Positions 7,714-16,323 of a DNA stretch of 64,000 nucleotides are shown in pieces. The notes below the pieces were generated by a model. It did no database searches. It was given only the letters and a program-made list of their open reading frames with translations, and was not told the origin of the DNA. Each line of letters begins with the position of its first letter. Position 1 is the stretch's first letter. The position numbers were made by a program, and so were the translations under genes. The stretch covers positions 3,782,001 to 3,846,000 of the forward strand of contig CP170561.1 in NCBI GenBank assembly GCA_042701975.1, in the 5' to 3' direction. The stretch comes from JAFALK01 sp042701975 (GTDB taxonomy: Bacteria > Pseudomonadota > Gammaproteobacteria > Burkholderiales > Burkholderiaceae_C).

Positions 7714-10062
7714 TCACACCTTCGCGACGTTGAGGGCGCCGAAGGCAGCCCCGAGGGCCGCGGTTTCAGCCAGGCCTTGCGGCACGCGGACCACGTTGGC
7801 GGGCAGCGAGGCGTCGAGCACCGCAGGCAGTTCGGCAGCGCCGGAACCGTCTTGCGAGACACGCACCTTGGCGCCTTCGACCAGGCCCAGCTGGTTCCAC
7901 AGCGCCTGCGGCAGCGAAGCGACCGGGGCTTTGCGGGCATCGGTGGTCAGTTGCAGCGAGGTCGAGTGGCGCACCAGGGCGTCGGTGGCGTAGATCGGTA
8001 CCGGAGCCAGGCGTTCGACGCCGGCAGCAGCTGCGCCAGCGGCGACAGCGGCGTTCGTCGCGTTCGACAGGCGGGCCGACAGGTCGGCGTGCACGCCCAG
8101 CGCTTCGGTCTTGACCTGCTCCGAGCTTTCCTGGTTGAAGCCCTCGAGGCCGAGCAGATTGCCCAGCACGCGCAGCACCTTCCAGGCCGGACGGGCGTCG
8201 CCCAGCGGCTTGACCACGCCGACAAAGCTCTGCAGGCGGCCTTCGGCGTTGACGAAGGAGCCCGACGTCTCGGTGAACGGGGCGATCGGCAGGATCACGT
8301 CTGCGTATTCGACGCCGGTCTTGAACGGGCTCATCACCACGATCATCTCGGCACCGGCCAGGGCCTTGGTGGCCGCAGCGGCGTTGGCGCTTTCCAGCAC
8401 GGGGTCGGTGTTCAGCAGCAGAACGGCCTTGAGCGCGTGAGCGCCGCCGACTCCACCAAGTCCACCAATCATCTGGCCGGCGTTCAGACCGCCCTGCCCC
8501 GGCTGAGCGCGCACGAGTTGCGCGCCGACGGTGTTGGCAGCCTCGGTCAGGTAGCCGACCGTGGCGCCGGTTTGAGCGGCGATCCAGTTGGCCAGCGACA
8601 GCAGGCTTGCAGCTTGCGGGTGCTGCGCAGCGGCGTTGCCGAGCAGCACGGCCTTGGCCTTGCCGGACAGCAGCGACTTGGCGACGGCTTGCGCGGCTTC
8701 GGTTGCCGTGCCAGCGGCCGGAGCCGCAGCGCCGGTCGAGGCGCCGATGGCGGCGGCCACATCAGCCAGGGCTTGCACCCAGCCGCTCGGCGCCACGTTG
8801 ACGCGGGCGGCGACCTTCATCAGCCAGTCTTCTTCGCCGGCACCGAGCACCGTGATCTGCGCACCGCGGCGGGCGGCCTGGCGCAGACGCTGGGCGAACA
8901 GCGGATGGTCCTTGCGCAGCGAGGAACCGATGACGAAGGCGCGATCCACGCTCGAGAGCGAGGCGATCGGCGCGCCCAGCCAATGGGCCTTGCCGTCTTC
9001 CGCCACGTTGGCGAAGTCAGCGTGGCGCAGGCGGGTGTCGATGTTCTCGCTACCCAGCGAACGCACAAGCTTGGCCAGCAGGTGCAGCTCTTCAACGGTG
9101 CTGTGGTTAGAGCCCAGCGCGCCGATGGCGGCAGCGCCGTGATCGTTCTTCACGCCCTTGAGGCCGTTGGCCACGTATTCCAGGGCCGTCGTCCAATCGA
9201 CGGTCTTCCAGGCGCCGCCCTGCTTGATCATCGGGGCGGTGACGCGCTGGTCGCTGTTCAGCGATTCGTACGAGAAGCGGTCGCGGTCGGCGATCCAGCA
9301 CTCGTTGACGTCTTCGTTCTCCAGCGGCACGACGCGCATGACCTGCGAGCCCTTGACCTGAACGATCAGGTTCGAGCCGGTCGAATCGTGCGGCGAGACG
9401 CTCTTGCGGCGCGACAGCTCCCAGGTGCGGGCGCTGTAGCGGAACGGCTTGCTGGTAAGCGCGCCGACCGGGCAGACGTCGATCATGTTGCCCGACAGTT
9501 CGGAATCAACGCTACGGCCGACGAAGGTCTGGATCTCGGAGTGCTCGCCGCGGTGAGCCATGCCCAGTTCCATCTGGCCGGCGATCTCCTGGCCGAAGCG
9601 GACGCAACGCGTGCAGTGGATGCAACGGCTCATCTCTTCCATCGAGATCAGCGGGCCCACGTTCTTGTGGAAGACCACGCGCTTCTCTTCAGAGTAGCGG
9701 CTCTTGCTGGCGCCGTAGCCGACAGCCAAGTCCTGCAGCTGGCACTCGCCGCCCTGGTCGCAGATCGGGCAGTCCAGCGGGTGGTTGATCAGCAGAAACT
9801 CCATCACGCCCTGCTGGGCCTTGATGGCTTTCTCGCTCTTGGTACGCACGATCATGCCCTGCGTGACCGGCGTGGCGCAGGCCGGCATAGGCTTCGGAGC
9901 CTTCTCCACGTCCACCAGGCACATGCGGCAGTTGGCGGCGATGGAGAGCTTCTTGTGATAGCAGAAGTGCGGGATGTAGGTGCCGGCCTTCTCGGCAGCA
10001 TGCATGACCATGCTGCCTTCCTTGACCTCTACCTTTTGTCCGTCGAGTTCGATTTCAATCAT
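7714..10062 (-). CDS. nuoG: NADH-quinone oxidoreductase subunit G
   Basis: Large iron-sulfur subunit of the peripheral arm, 782 residues. The N-terminus is a [2Fe-2S] ferredoxin-like domain (FCYHKKLSIAANCRMC), followed by a CPICDQGGECQLQD segment and a second cysteine set, CIHCTRCVRF. The C-terminal two thirds is a molybdopterin-oxidoreductase-like fold that has lost cofactor function in complex I. An Ala-rich stretch lies near residue 450. It follows nuoF by eight bases. The length is intermediate among NuoG proteins. Confidence 0.97.
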   Translation of the reverse strand: MIEIELDGQKVEVKEGSMVMHAAEKAGTYIPHFCYHKKLSIAANCRMCLVDVEKAPKPMPACATPVTQGMIVRTKSEKAIKAQQGVMEFLLINHPLDCPICDQGGECQLQDLAVGYGASKSRYSEEKRVVFHKNVGPLISMEEMSRCIHCTRCVRFGQEIAGQMELGMAHRGEHSEIQTFVGRSVDSELSGNMIDVCPVGALTSKPFRYSARTWELSRRKSVSPHDSTGSNLIVQVKGSQVMRVVPLENEDVNECWIADRDRFSYESLNSDQRVTAPMIKQGGAWKTVDWTTALEYVANGLKGVKNDHGAAAIGALGSNHSTVEELHLLAKLVRSLGSENIDTRLRHADFANVAEDGKAHWLGAPIASLSSVDRAFVIGSSLRKDHPLFAQRLRQAARRGAQITVLGAGEEDWLMKVAARVNVAPSGWVQALADVAAAIGASTGAAAPAAGTATEAAQAVAKSLLSGKAKAVLLGNAAAQHPQAASLLSLANWIAAQTGATVGYLTEAANTVGAQLVRAQPGQGGLNAGQMIGGLGGVGGAHALKAVLLLNTDPVLESANAAAATKALAGAEMIVVMSPFKTGVEYADVILPIAPFTETSGSFVNAEGRLQSFVGVVKPLGDARPAWKVLRVLGNLLGLEGFNQESSEQVKTEALGVHADLSARLSNATNAAVAAGAAAAGVERLAPVPIYATDALVRHSTSLQLTTDARKAPVASLPQALWNQLGLVEGAKVRVSQDGSGAAELPAVLDASLPANVVRVPQGLAETAALGAAFGALNVAKV

Positions 10063-10070
10063 GGTGCTTC

Positions 10071-11408
10071 TCAGGCGGCTTTCTTGGCAGCGGCTGCCTC
10101 GATCATCTGCACGAACTCGTGCTTGTAGTGCTTGAGCATGGCTCGCACCGGCATGGCGGCGGCATCACCCAGGGCGCAGATCGTGCGGCCCATGATGTTG
10201 TCGGCCACCGAGTTCAACAGCTCGATGTCTTCCGTGCGGCCCTTGCCGTGATAGATGCGCTCGACCACGCGGTGCATCCAGCCCGTACCTTCGCGGCAAG
10301 GGGTGCACTGGCCGCAGCTCTCGTGGGCGTAGAAATAGGCCAGGCGCAGCAGGCTTTCGACCATGCAGCGCGAGTCGTCCATCACGATGACGGCGCCCGA
10401 ACCCAGCATGGAGCCGGCCTTGGCGATGGAGTCATAGTCCATCGTGCACTGCATCATGATGTCGGCCGGCAGCACCGGAGCGGACGAGCCGCCGGGGATC
10501 ACAGCCTTGAGCGTGCGGCCCTTGCGGACGCCGCCCGCCATCTCCAGCAGCGTGCTGAAGGGCGTGCCCATCGGGACTTCGTAGTTGCCGGGACGCTCGA
10601 CGTCGCCCGAGACCGAGAAGATCTTGGTGCCGCCGTTGTTGGGCTTGCCGATCTCGAGGTAGGCCTGGCCGCCGTTGCGGATGATCCAGGGCACGGCCGC
10701 GAAGGTCTCGGTGTTGTTGATCGTCGTGGGCTTGCCGGCGTAGCCGAAGCTGGCCGGGAAAGGCGGCTTGAAGCGCGGTTGGCCCTTCTTGCCTTCCAGC
10801 GATTCGAGCAGCGCGGTTTCTTCCCCGCAGATGTAGGCGCCGAAACCGTGGAACGCATGCAGCTGGAACGAGAAGTTCGAGCCCATGATCTTGTCGCCCA
10901 GGAAGCCGGCGGCACGCGCTTCTTCCAGTGCGGCTTCAAAGCGCTCGTACACCTCGAAGATCTCGCCGTGGATGTAGTTGTAGCCCACCGAGATGCCCAT
11001 GGCATACGCCGCGATCGCCATGCCTTCGATGACGATGTGCGGGTTGAACATGAGGATGTCGCGGTCCTTGCACGTGCCCGGTTCGCCTTCGTCCGAATTG
11101 CAGACGAGGTACTTCGGACCCGGGAAGGCGCGAGGCATGAAGCTCCACTTCAGGCCGGTCGGGAAACCGGCGCCGCCGCGACCGCGCAGGGCCGAGGTCT
11201 TCACTTCGGCGATGACCTGGTCTTGCGTCAGGCCCTCGCCGCCGTCCTGGGCGAGGATCTTCTTCAGGGCCTGGTAGCCACCGCGGGCCACGTAGTCCTG
11301 CAGCGACCAGTTCTTGCCGTCGAGGCCGGCGTAGATCTGCGCGCCGACGTGACGGTCGTGGAAGCAGGTCTCGTTGCCCGTCGATTGGAATTTGGAAAGA
11401 TCGATCAT
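10071..11408 (-). CDS. nuoF: NADH-quinone oxidoreductase subunit F
   Basis: NADH-oxidising subunit of complex I, binding FMN, NADH and the N3 [4Fe-4S] cluster. The 445-residue protein shows the FMN/NADH glycine-rich loop GRGGAGFPTG at residues 76-85. It also shows a second glycine motif, GAYICGEETALLESLEGK, and the cluster motif ESCGQCTPCREG with a further Cys (TICALGD) downstream. Position between nuoE and nuoG is standard. The start MIDLSKFQ lies seven bases after the nuoE stop. Confidence 0.97.
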   Translation of the reverse strand: MIDLSKFQSTGNETCFHDRHVGAQIYAGLDGKNWSLQDYVARGGYQALKKILAQDGGEGLTQDQVIAEVKTSALRGRGGAGFPTGLKWSFMPRAFPGPKYLVCNSDEGEPGTCKDRDILMFNPHIVIEGMAIAAYAMGISVGYNYIHGEIFEVYERFEAALEEARAAGFLGDKIMGSNFSFQLHAFHGFGAYICGEETALLESLEGKKGQPRFKPPFPASFGYAGKPTTINNTETFAAVPWIIRNGGQAYLEIGKPNNGGTKIFSVSGDVERPGNYEVPMGTPFSTLLEMAGGVRKGRTLKAVIPGGSSAPVLPADIMMQCTMDYDSIAKAGSMLGSGAVIVMDDSRCMVESLLRLAYFYAHESCGQCTPCREGTGWMHRVVERIYHGKGRTEDIELLNSVADNIMGRTICALGDAAAMPVRAMLKHYKHEFVQMIEAAAAKKAA

Positions 11409-11415
11409 GCGGGCC

Positions 11416-11922
11416 TCAGTTCTTCGCGTTGGCCTTCAGCACATCGACGAGTTCGTCGAGGCGCTGGTGGCTCATGAAGCTGCACATCTGGCGGTCGTTG
11501 ACCAGCATCACCGGCGCATCGGCGCAGGCGCCCAGGCATTCGCTTTCCTGCACGGTGAAGAGGCCGTCGGCCGTCGTGCCGCCCTTCTCCACGCCGAGCT
11601 TGCTGCACAGGTGCTCCAGGGCCTTGGTGCCGTCACGCAGCTGGCAAGGCAGGTTCGTGCAGACGTTCAGCTTGAACTGACCGACCGGACGCTGGTTGTA
11701 CATGTTGTAGAAGGTCGTGACCTCGTACACCGCGATGGCCGGCATGCCGAGGTACTCGGCGATGACGTCCTCGCTGGCGCGCGAGACATAACCCTGTTCC
11801 TGCTGCACGATGGACAGGCAGGCCATCACGGCCGACTGCTTCATCTCGGCCGGGTACTTGGCCACTTCGCGCGCGAAACGCGCAGCCGTGGCTTCACTCA
11901 AAACGTATTGCTGGTCGCTCAT
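11416..11922 (-). CDS. nuoE: NADH-quinone oxidoreductase subunit E
   Basis: Thioredoxin-fold subunit of the NADH dehydrogenase module carrying the off-path [2Fe-2S] cluster N1a. The 168-residue product has the four ligands C88, C93, C129 and C133, in VCTNLPCQL and ESECLGACADAP. Length is normal. Its start overlaps the nuoD stop by four bases (ATGA), indicating coupled translation within the operon. Confidence 0.97.
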   Translation of the reverse strand: MSDQQYVLSEATAARFAREVAKYPAEMKQSAVMACLSIVQQEQGYVSRASEDVIAEYLGMPAIAVYEVTTFYNMYNQRPVGQFKLNVCTNLPCQLRDGTKALEHLCSKLGVEKGGTTADGLFTVQESECLGACADAPVMLVNDRQMCSFMSHQRLDELVDVLKANAKN

Positions 11923-13172
11923 CGGTCAATCTCACCGAAAACAATGTCCATGGTGCCGATGACGGCAACCGCGTCGGCAATCATGTGGCCCTTGGCCATT
12001 TCATCCAGCGCGGCCAGATGCGAATAGCCCGGAGCGCGGATCTTCAGGCGATAAGGCTTGTTGGCGCCATCGCTGACGATGTAGATGCCAAACTCGCCCT
12101 TCGGGTGCTCGACAGCAGCGTAGGCCTGGCCTTCGGGCACGCGGAAACCTTCGGTGAAAAGCTTGAAGTGGTGGATCAGCTCTTCCATCGAAGACTTCAT
12201 CGACTCGCGGCTCGGCGGCGCCACCTTGTGGTTGTCCGTGATGACGGGACCGGGGTTGGCGCGCAGCCAAGTCACGCACTGCTCGACGATGCGGCAGGCC
12301 TGGCGCATTTCTTCCACGCGGACCAGGTAGCGGTCGTACGTGTCGCCGTTGGTGCCGATGGCGACGTCGAAGTCCATCTGGCCGTACACGTCATACGGCT
12401 GCTTCTTGCGCAGGTCCCAGGCGATGCCTGAGCCACGCAGCATCGGGCCGGTGAAGCCCAGGTTCAGCGCGCGCTCCGGCGAGACGACGCCGATGCCAAC
12501 CGTGCGCTGTTTCCAGATGCGGTTGTCGGTCAGCAGCGTTTCGTAGTCGTCGACGTTGGCGGGGAAGCGCTTGCAGAAGTCTTCGATGAAGTCCAGCAAC
12601 GAGCCCGAGCGGTTTTCGTTCAGGCGGGCGATGGTCTTGGCGTTCTTGATCTTGCTGACCTGGTACTGCGGCATCGAATCCGGCAGATCGCGATACACGC
12701 CGCCCGGACGGAAGTAGGCCGCGTGCATGCGCGCGCCGGAGACGGCTTCGTACATGTCGAAGATGTCTTCGCGCTCACGGAACGCGTAGATCAGGATGTT
12801 CATCGCGCCGCAGTCGATGCCGTGCGCGCCGATCCACAGCAGGTGGTTCAGAATGCGGGTCAGCTCACCGAACATCGTGCGGATGTACTGGGCGCGCAGC
12901 GGCACTTCCAGGCCGAGCATCTTCTCGATGGCCAGGCAGTAGGCGTGCTCGTTGGACATCATCGACACGTAGTCGAGGCGGTCCATGTAGGGCAGCGACT
13001 GGATGAAGGTCTTGCTCTCGGCCAGCTTCTCGGTAGCGCGGTGCAGCAGGCCGATGTGCGGGTCTGCGCGCTGGATGACTTCGCCGTCCAGCTCCAGCAC
13101 CAGACGCAGCACGCCGTGGGCAGCCGGGTGCTGGGGACCGAAGTTCAGCGTGTAATTCTTGATGTCTGCCAT
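11919..13172 (-). CDS. nuoD: NADH-quinone oxidoreductase subunit D
   Basis: 49-kDa-type subunit of complex I that forms the quinone-binding site with NuoB, related to NiFe hydrogenase large subunits. The 417-residue protein begins MADIKNYTLNFGPQHPAAHG, where the GPQHPAAHG loop holds the quinone-contacting His. Downstream motifs LHRATEKLAE and MRGSGIAWDLRKKQPYD are typical. nuoC and nuoD are separate genes here, unlike the fused nuoCD of E. coli. It starts two bases after the nuoC stop. Confidence 0.97.
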   Translation of the reverse strand: MADIKNYTLNFGPQHPAAHGVLRLVLELDGEVIQRADPHIGLLHRATEKLAESKTFIQSLPYMDRLDYVSMMSNEHAYCLAIEKMLGLEVPLRAQYIRTMFGELTRILNHLLWIGAHGIDCGAMNILIYAFREREDIFDMYEAVSGARMHAAYFRPGGVYRDLPDSMPQYQVSKIKNAKTIARLNENRSGSLLDFIEDFCKRFPANVDDYETLLTDNRIWKQRTVGIGVVSPERALNLGFTGPMLRGSGIAWDLRKKQPYDVYGQMDFDVAIGTNGDTYDRYLVRVEEMRQACRIVEQCVTWLRANPGPVITDNHKVAPPSRESMKSSMEELIHHFKLFTEGFRVPEGQAYAAVEHPKGEFGIYIVSDGANKPYRLKIRAPGYSHLAALDEMAKGHMIADAVAVIGTMDIVFGEIDR

Positions 13173-13174
13173 GT

Positions 13175-13768
13175 TCAGAGTCCGCCGTAGTTTTCTTCGC
13201 GGATGATGCGCGGCGTAATTTCCCGGGGCTCAATGGTCACGGGCTGGTAGATCACGCGCTTTTGCTCGGCGTCGTAGCGCATCTCGACATGGCCCGAGGT
13301 CGGGAAGTCCTTGCGCATCGGGTGGCCGATGAAGCCGTAGTCCGTCAGGATGCGGCGCAGGTCTTCGTGGCCTTCGTAGATGATGCCGTAGAGGTCGAAC
13401 GACTCACGCTCGAACCAGTTGGCGGCATTCCAGATCGGCGTGACCGAGGCCACCACCGGCAGCTCGTCGTTCGGAGCGAACACGACGACGCGCACGCGCC
13501 AGTTCTTGGTGATCGACAGCAGGTGCGAGACGGTGGCGAAGCGCGGACCTTCGTAGGCACCGTCCTTGTAGGCCGAGTAGTCGACACCGCAGAGGTCGAT
13601 CAGCTGCTCGAAGCGCAGCTCGGAGTGATCTCGCAGGGTCTTGGCGACGGCGGCGTAGTCAGCTGCCGAAACGGTCAGCGTGACTTCGTCGAGCGCAATC
13701 ACCAGGCTCTTGATCTTTTCGCCCAGCACGGCCTCCAGGGCCGTCTTGAGCGTTTCGTTGGTGCTCAT
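13175..13768 (-). CDS. nuoC: NADH-quinone oxidoreductase subunit C
   Basis: 30-kDa-type connecting subunit of the complex I peripheral arm, with no cofactor. The 197-residue product carries the family signature WFERESFDLYGIIYEGHEDLR followed by a GFIGHPMRKDFP segment, and ends in the NYGGL-type tail usual in Proteobacteria. It lies between nuoB (16-base gap) and nuoD. Length and start (MSTNETLKTALEAV) fit Burkholderiales homologues. Confidence 0.96.
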   Translation of the reverse strand: MSTNETLKTALEAVLGEKIKSLVIALDEVTLTVSAADYAAVAKTLRDHSELRFEQLIDLCGVDYSAYKDGAYEGPRFATVSHLLSITKNWRVRVVVFAPNDELPVVASVTPIWNAANWFERESFDLYGIIYEGHEDLRRILTDYGFIGHPMRKDFPTSGHVEMRYDAEQKRVIYQPVTIEPREITPRIIREENYGGL

Positions 13769-13784
13769 TCTTGTGCGACCTTCT

Positions 13785-14261
13785 TCAGCGGGCGATGGTG
13801 TTTTCGCGGCGGATCTTGCGCTGCAACTGCAGGATGCCGTAGAGCAGCGCCTCGGCCGTCGGCGGACAGCCGGGCACGTAGACGTCCACGGGCACGATGC
13901 GATCGCAGCCGCGCACGACGGAGTAGCTGTAGTGGTAGTAGCCGCCGCCGTTGGCGCACGAGCCCATCGAGAGCACCCAGCGCGGCTCAGCCATCTGGTC
14001 GTAGACCTTGCGCAGAGCCGGAGCCATCTTGTTGCACAGCGTGCCGGCCACGATCATCAGGTCGGACTGACGCGGGCTCGGACGGAACAGCATGCCGAAA
14101 CGGTCGATGTCATAACGTGCTGCGCCTGCGTGCATCATCTCGACTGCACAACAGGCCAGACCGAACGTCATCGGCCACAGGGAACCGGTCTTGGACCAGT
14201 TCACGAGCTTGTCGACCTGGGTGGTGACGAAGCCGTTCTTCAGGATTTCTTCATTGGCCAT
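13785..14261 (-). CDS. nuoB: NADH-quinone oxidoreductase subunit B
   Basis: PSST-type subunit that holds cluster N2, the last electron donor to quinone. The 158-residue protein shows all four N2 ligands, including the family-specific adjacent pair: C37 and C38 in FGLACCAVEMM, C102 in GSCANGGGYYH and C132 in VPGCPPTAEAL. Length and start (MANEEILKNG) are normal. It follows nuoA by nine bases. Confidence 0.97.
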   Translation of the reverse strand: MANEEILKNGFVTTQVDKLVNWSKTGSLWPMTFGLACCAVEMMHAGAARYDIDRFGMLFRPSPRQSDLMIVAGTLCNKMAPALRKVYDQMAEPRWVLSMGSCANGGGYYHYSYSVVRGCDRIVPVDVYVPGCPPTAEALLYGILQLQRKIRRENTIAR

Positions 14262-14270
14262 GGCTATGCC

Positions 14271-14630
14271 TTACTCCCAATCAAGGGCGCCCTTTTTCCA
14301 CATATAGACGAAGCCCAACACCAGGATGGTCAGGAAAGTCATCATCGACCAGAAACCCCAGACACCGATTTCACGCAGGGCCACGGCCCAGGGAAACAGG
14401 AAGGCGATTTCCAGGTCGAAAAGAATGAAGAGGATGGCGACGAGGTAGTAGCGCACATCGAACTTCATGCGCGCATCTTCGAAAGCCTCGAAGCCGCATT
14501 CGTAGGGGGAATTCTTGGCGGCGTCAGGACGACGCGGGCCGGCGATGAAGCCCAGCACCTGGGGTGCCACGCCGATGAACGCGCCGATCAAGATGAAGAG
14601 GATGACGGGCAGGTACTGTTCCAGATTCAT
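14271..14630 (-). CDS. nuoA: NADH-quinone oxidoreductase subunit A
   Basis: First gene of the nuo operon. It encodes a 119-residue, three-helix membrane subunit that contacts the quinone chamber. The cytoplasmic loop contains the conserved YECGFEAFEDARMKFD sequence, whose Cys becomes exposed in the deactive state of mitochondrial complex I. The later LVAILFILFDLEIAFLFPW helix is a strong family signature. The promoter must lie in the 14.63-14.88 kb gap, but no convincing -35/-10 pair could be assigned by eye. Confidence 0.96.
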   Translation of the reverse strand: MNLEQYLPVILFILIGAFIGVAPQVLGFIAGPRRPDAAKNSPYECGFEAFEDARMKFDVRYYLVAILFILFDLEIAFLFPWAVALREIGVWGFWSMMTFLTILVLGFVYMWKKGALDWE

Positions 14631-14705
14631 GGCGACGCTTCTCTAGCGGTGTTCGCAACTCACACGAAGATGCGAACGATTCAAAACCTGCGACCCCAAA
14701 GCAAA

Positions 14706-14748
14706 GGGCGCGCCGTTGGCAGCTTTCGCTGCTTCGCGGTACGCGCCC
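14706..14748 (-). terminator. Possible hairpin terminator after tRNA-Leu
   Basis: On the minus strand GGGCGCG (14,748-14,742) can pair with CGCGCCC (14,712-14,706), with a second small CAGC/GCTG stem inside. Only TTT follows, so the U-tract is weak. It lies between tRNA-Leu and nuoA and could end the tRNA transcript or form part of the nuo leader. Confidence 0.35.
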
Positions 14749-14878
14749 GTCTTGCCCCTTGCAAATCGAATCCCCCGAGCAAACTCACGTGGCTTCGAAC
14801 CTTGCGACAGGTCGCTTCGATCGGGACTGCTGAAGCTCTTTGGATCCAGAGCAACGACAAATCCTAACCGATGTCATT

Positions 14879-14963
14879 TGGTGCGGTCGGCGAGACTCGA
14901 ACTCGCACAGCTTTCGCCACTACCCCCTCAAGATAGCGTGTCTACCAATTTCACCACGACCGC
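14879..14963 (-). tRNA. tRNA-Leu (anticodon GAG)
   Basis: An 85-base cloverleaf can be drawn on the minus strand. The acceptor GCGGTCG pairs with CGACCGC and is followed by an encoded ACCA tail. The D-arm region is GGTGAAATTGGTAGACA. The anticodon stem CTATC/GGTAG encloses the loop TTGAGGG, giving anticodon GAG. A long variable arm and the T-loop GTTCGAGTC follow. It closely resembles E. coli tRNA-Leu(GAG). Lying between secG and nuoA is its usual place in Burkholderiales. Confidence 0.95.
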
Positions 14964-15155
14964 TCGTGTTTATCCGTCTTCCGGCCCTACTTGAGGATTC
15001 GTCTTGACGACTTGTTTTGGGCCTTCTGAACAGTCCAAGATTCTATACCGAAAACTACGACTCCCTAGGGAAGTTCAGTACTTTTCGCAGCAGAATCTGT
15101 GTCTGCTTTGCATGCGCTTAACGCGGCATCACTGCGGCGCAGCAGCCACCGCAGA

Positions 15156-15542
15156 TCACTTGGCCGCGCTGGCCGCTTCACCGCCGGGGATCGCTGCGGC
15201 GCCCGATGCGGGAACCACCGGAGCCGATGCCGAAACAGCCGGGGCCGGGGCCTTGTCCAGCAGCTTGTCGTCCACGCTCGTGCCACCGCGATGGTTGGAC
15301 GTGTAGGCCAGGGCCAGTGTGCAGACGAAGAACACCGTGGCGCAGACAGCGGTGCTGCGCGACAGGAAGTTGGCACTGCCGGTGGCGCCGAACAGGCTGC
15401 CCGAAGCGCCGGAGCCAAAGGACGCGCCCATGTCAGCACCCTTGCCGTGCTGGACCAGCACCAGGCCGATCATCACCAGCGCGCTCAGCAGTTGCAGGAC
15501 CAGAATCAGATTCGCAAAGACTTGCATCTCAAAAAACTCCAA
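15156..15542 (-). CDS. secG: Preprotein translocase subunit SecG
   Basis: Small membrane subunit of the SecYEG protein-export channel. The 128-residue product has two hydrophobic helices, LILVLQLLSALVMIGLVL near the N-terminus and STAVCATVFFVCTLALAY. Between them is the classic loop QHGKGADMGASFGSGAS. The C-terminal 45 residues are Ala/Pro/Ser-rich and low-complexity, as in many betaproteobacterial SecG. It starts 22 bases after tpiA in the same direction, a usual pairing. Confidence 0.95.
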   Translation of the reverse strand: MEFFEMQVFANLILVLQLLSALVMIGLVLVQHGKGADMGASFGSGASGSLFGATGSANFLSRSTAVCATVFFVCTLALAYTSNHRGGTSVDDKLLDKAPAPAVSASAPVVPASGAAAIPGGEAASAAK

Positions 15543-15564
15543 GTGGATTCAATCAGTATCAGGT

Positions 15565-16323
15565 TCAGGCTGCGGCACGGCGGTTGGCCGCGCTGCAGAT
15601 GGCAGCGAAATCCGCCGCCTTGAGGGATGCCCCGCCGATCAGGCCGCCGTCGATGTCCGCTTGCGCGAACAGCTCGACCGCGTTGTCGGGCTTGACGCTG
15701 CCGCCGTAGAGGATGCGGATGGCGTCGGCCTTCTTTGTGGCCGCGTGCAGTTGCTGGCGGAGCACCGCGTGGATGGCTTGCGCGTCGGCCGGCGTTGCGG
15801 TGCGGCCGGTGCCGATGGCCCAGACCGGCTCGTAGGCCACCACGATCTCGCCGATGCAGTGCGTCAGCGTATGGACCACGGCAGCGAGCTGGCGCTTGAC
15901 CACGACTTCCGCCTGCCCGGCTTCACGCTCGGCCAGCGTTTCGCCCACGCAGACGATGGGCGTCACGCCATGGGCCAGCGCAGCCTTGGCCTTGTCGGCC
16001 ACGAGCTGGTCGCCTTCGCAATGCAGCGCGCGGCGTTCCGAATGGCCGACGATGGCAAAACGGCAGCCAAGGTCAGCCAGCATGGCGCTCGAAACTTCGC
16101 CGGTGAAGGCGCCGGATTCGTGAGCCGAGCAGTCCTGCGAGCCAAAAGCGATCTGCGCACCGGTCAGCGCCAGCGCCGTTTCCGCGATGTAGGGGAAAGG
16201 CACGCAGACAGCCACATCAGCCGCCCACGGACCGGCCTCGCGCAGGCCAGCAAGCAGCACCGCATTGGCGGCGCGGCTGCCATTCATCTTCCAGTTGCCG
16301 ACGACCAGGGGTTTGCGGTTCAT
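15565..16323 (-). CDS. tpiA: Triosephosphate isomerase
   Basis: Cytoplasmic glycolytic/gluconeogenic enzyme interconverting dihydroxyacetone phosphate and glyceraldehyde-3-phosphate. The 252-residue TIM barrel has all the catalytic residues: K12 in GNWKMNG, H94 in IVGHSERR and E165 in AYEPVWAIGTG, the last starting the mobile loop 6. The phosphate-binding YGGSVKPDN is also present. Its start overlaps the stop of the upstream oxidoreductase by four bases. Confidence 0.97.
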   Translation of the reverse strand: MNRKPLVVGNWKMNGSRAANAVLLAGLREAGPWAADVAVCVPFPYIAETALALTGAQIAFGSQDCSAHESGAFTGEVSSAMLADLGCRFAIVGHSERRALHCEGDQLVADKAKAALAHGVTPIVCVGETLAEREAGQAEVVVKRQLAAVVHTLTHCIGEIVVAYEPVWAIGTGRTATPADAQAIHAVLRQQLHAATKKADAIRILYGGSVKPDNAVELFAQADIDGGLIGGASLKAADFAAICSAANRRAAA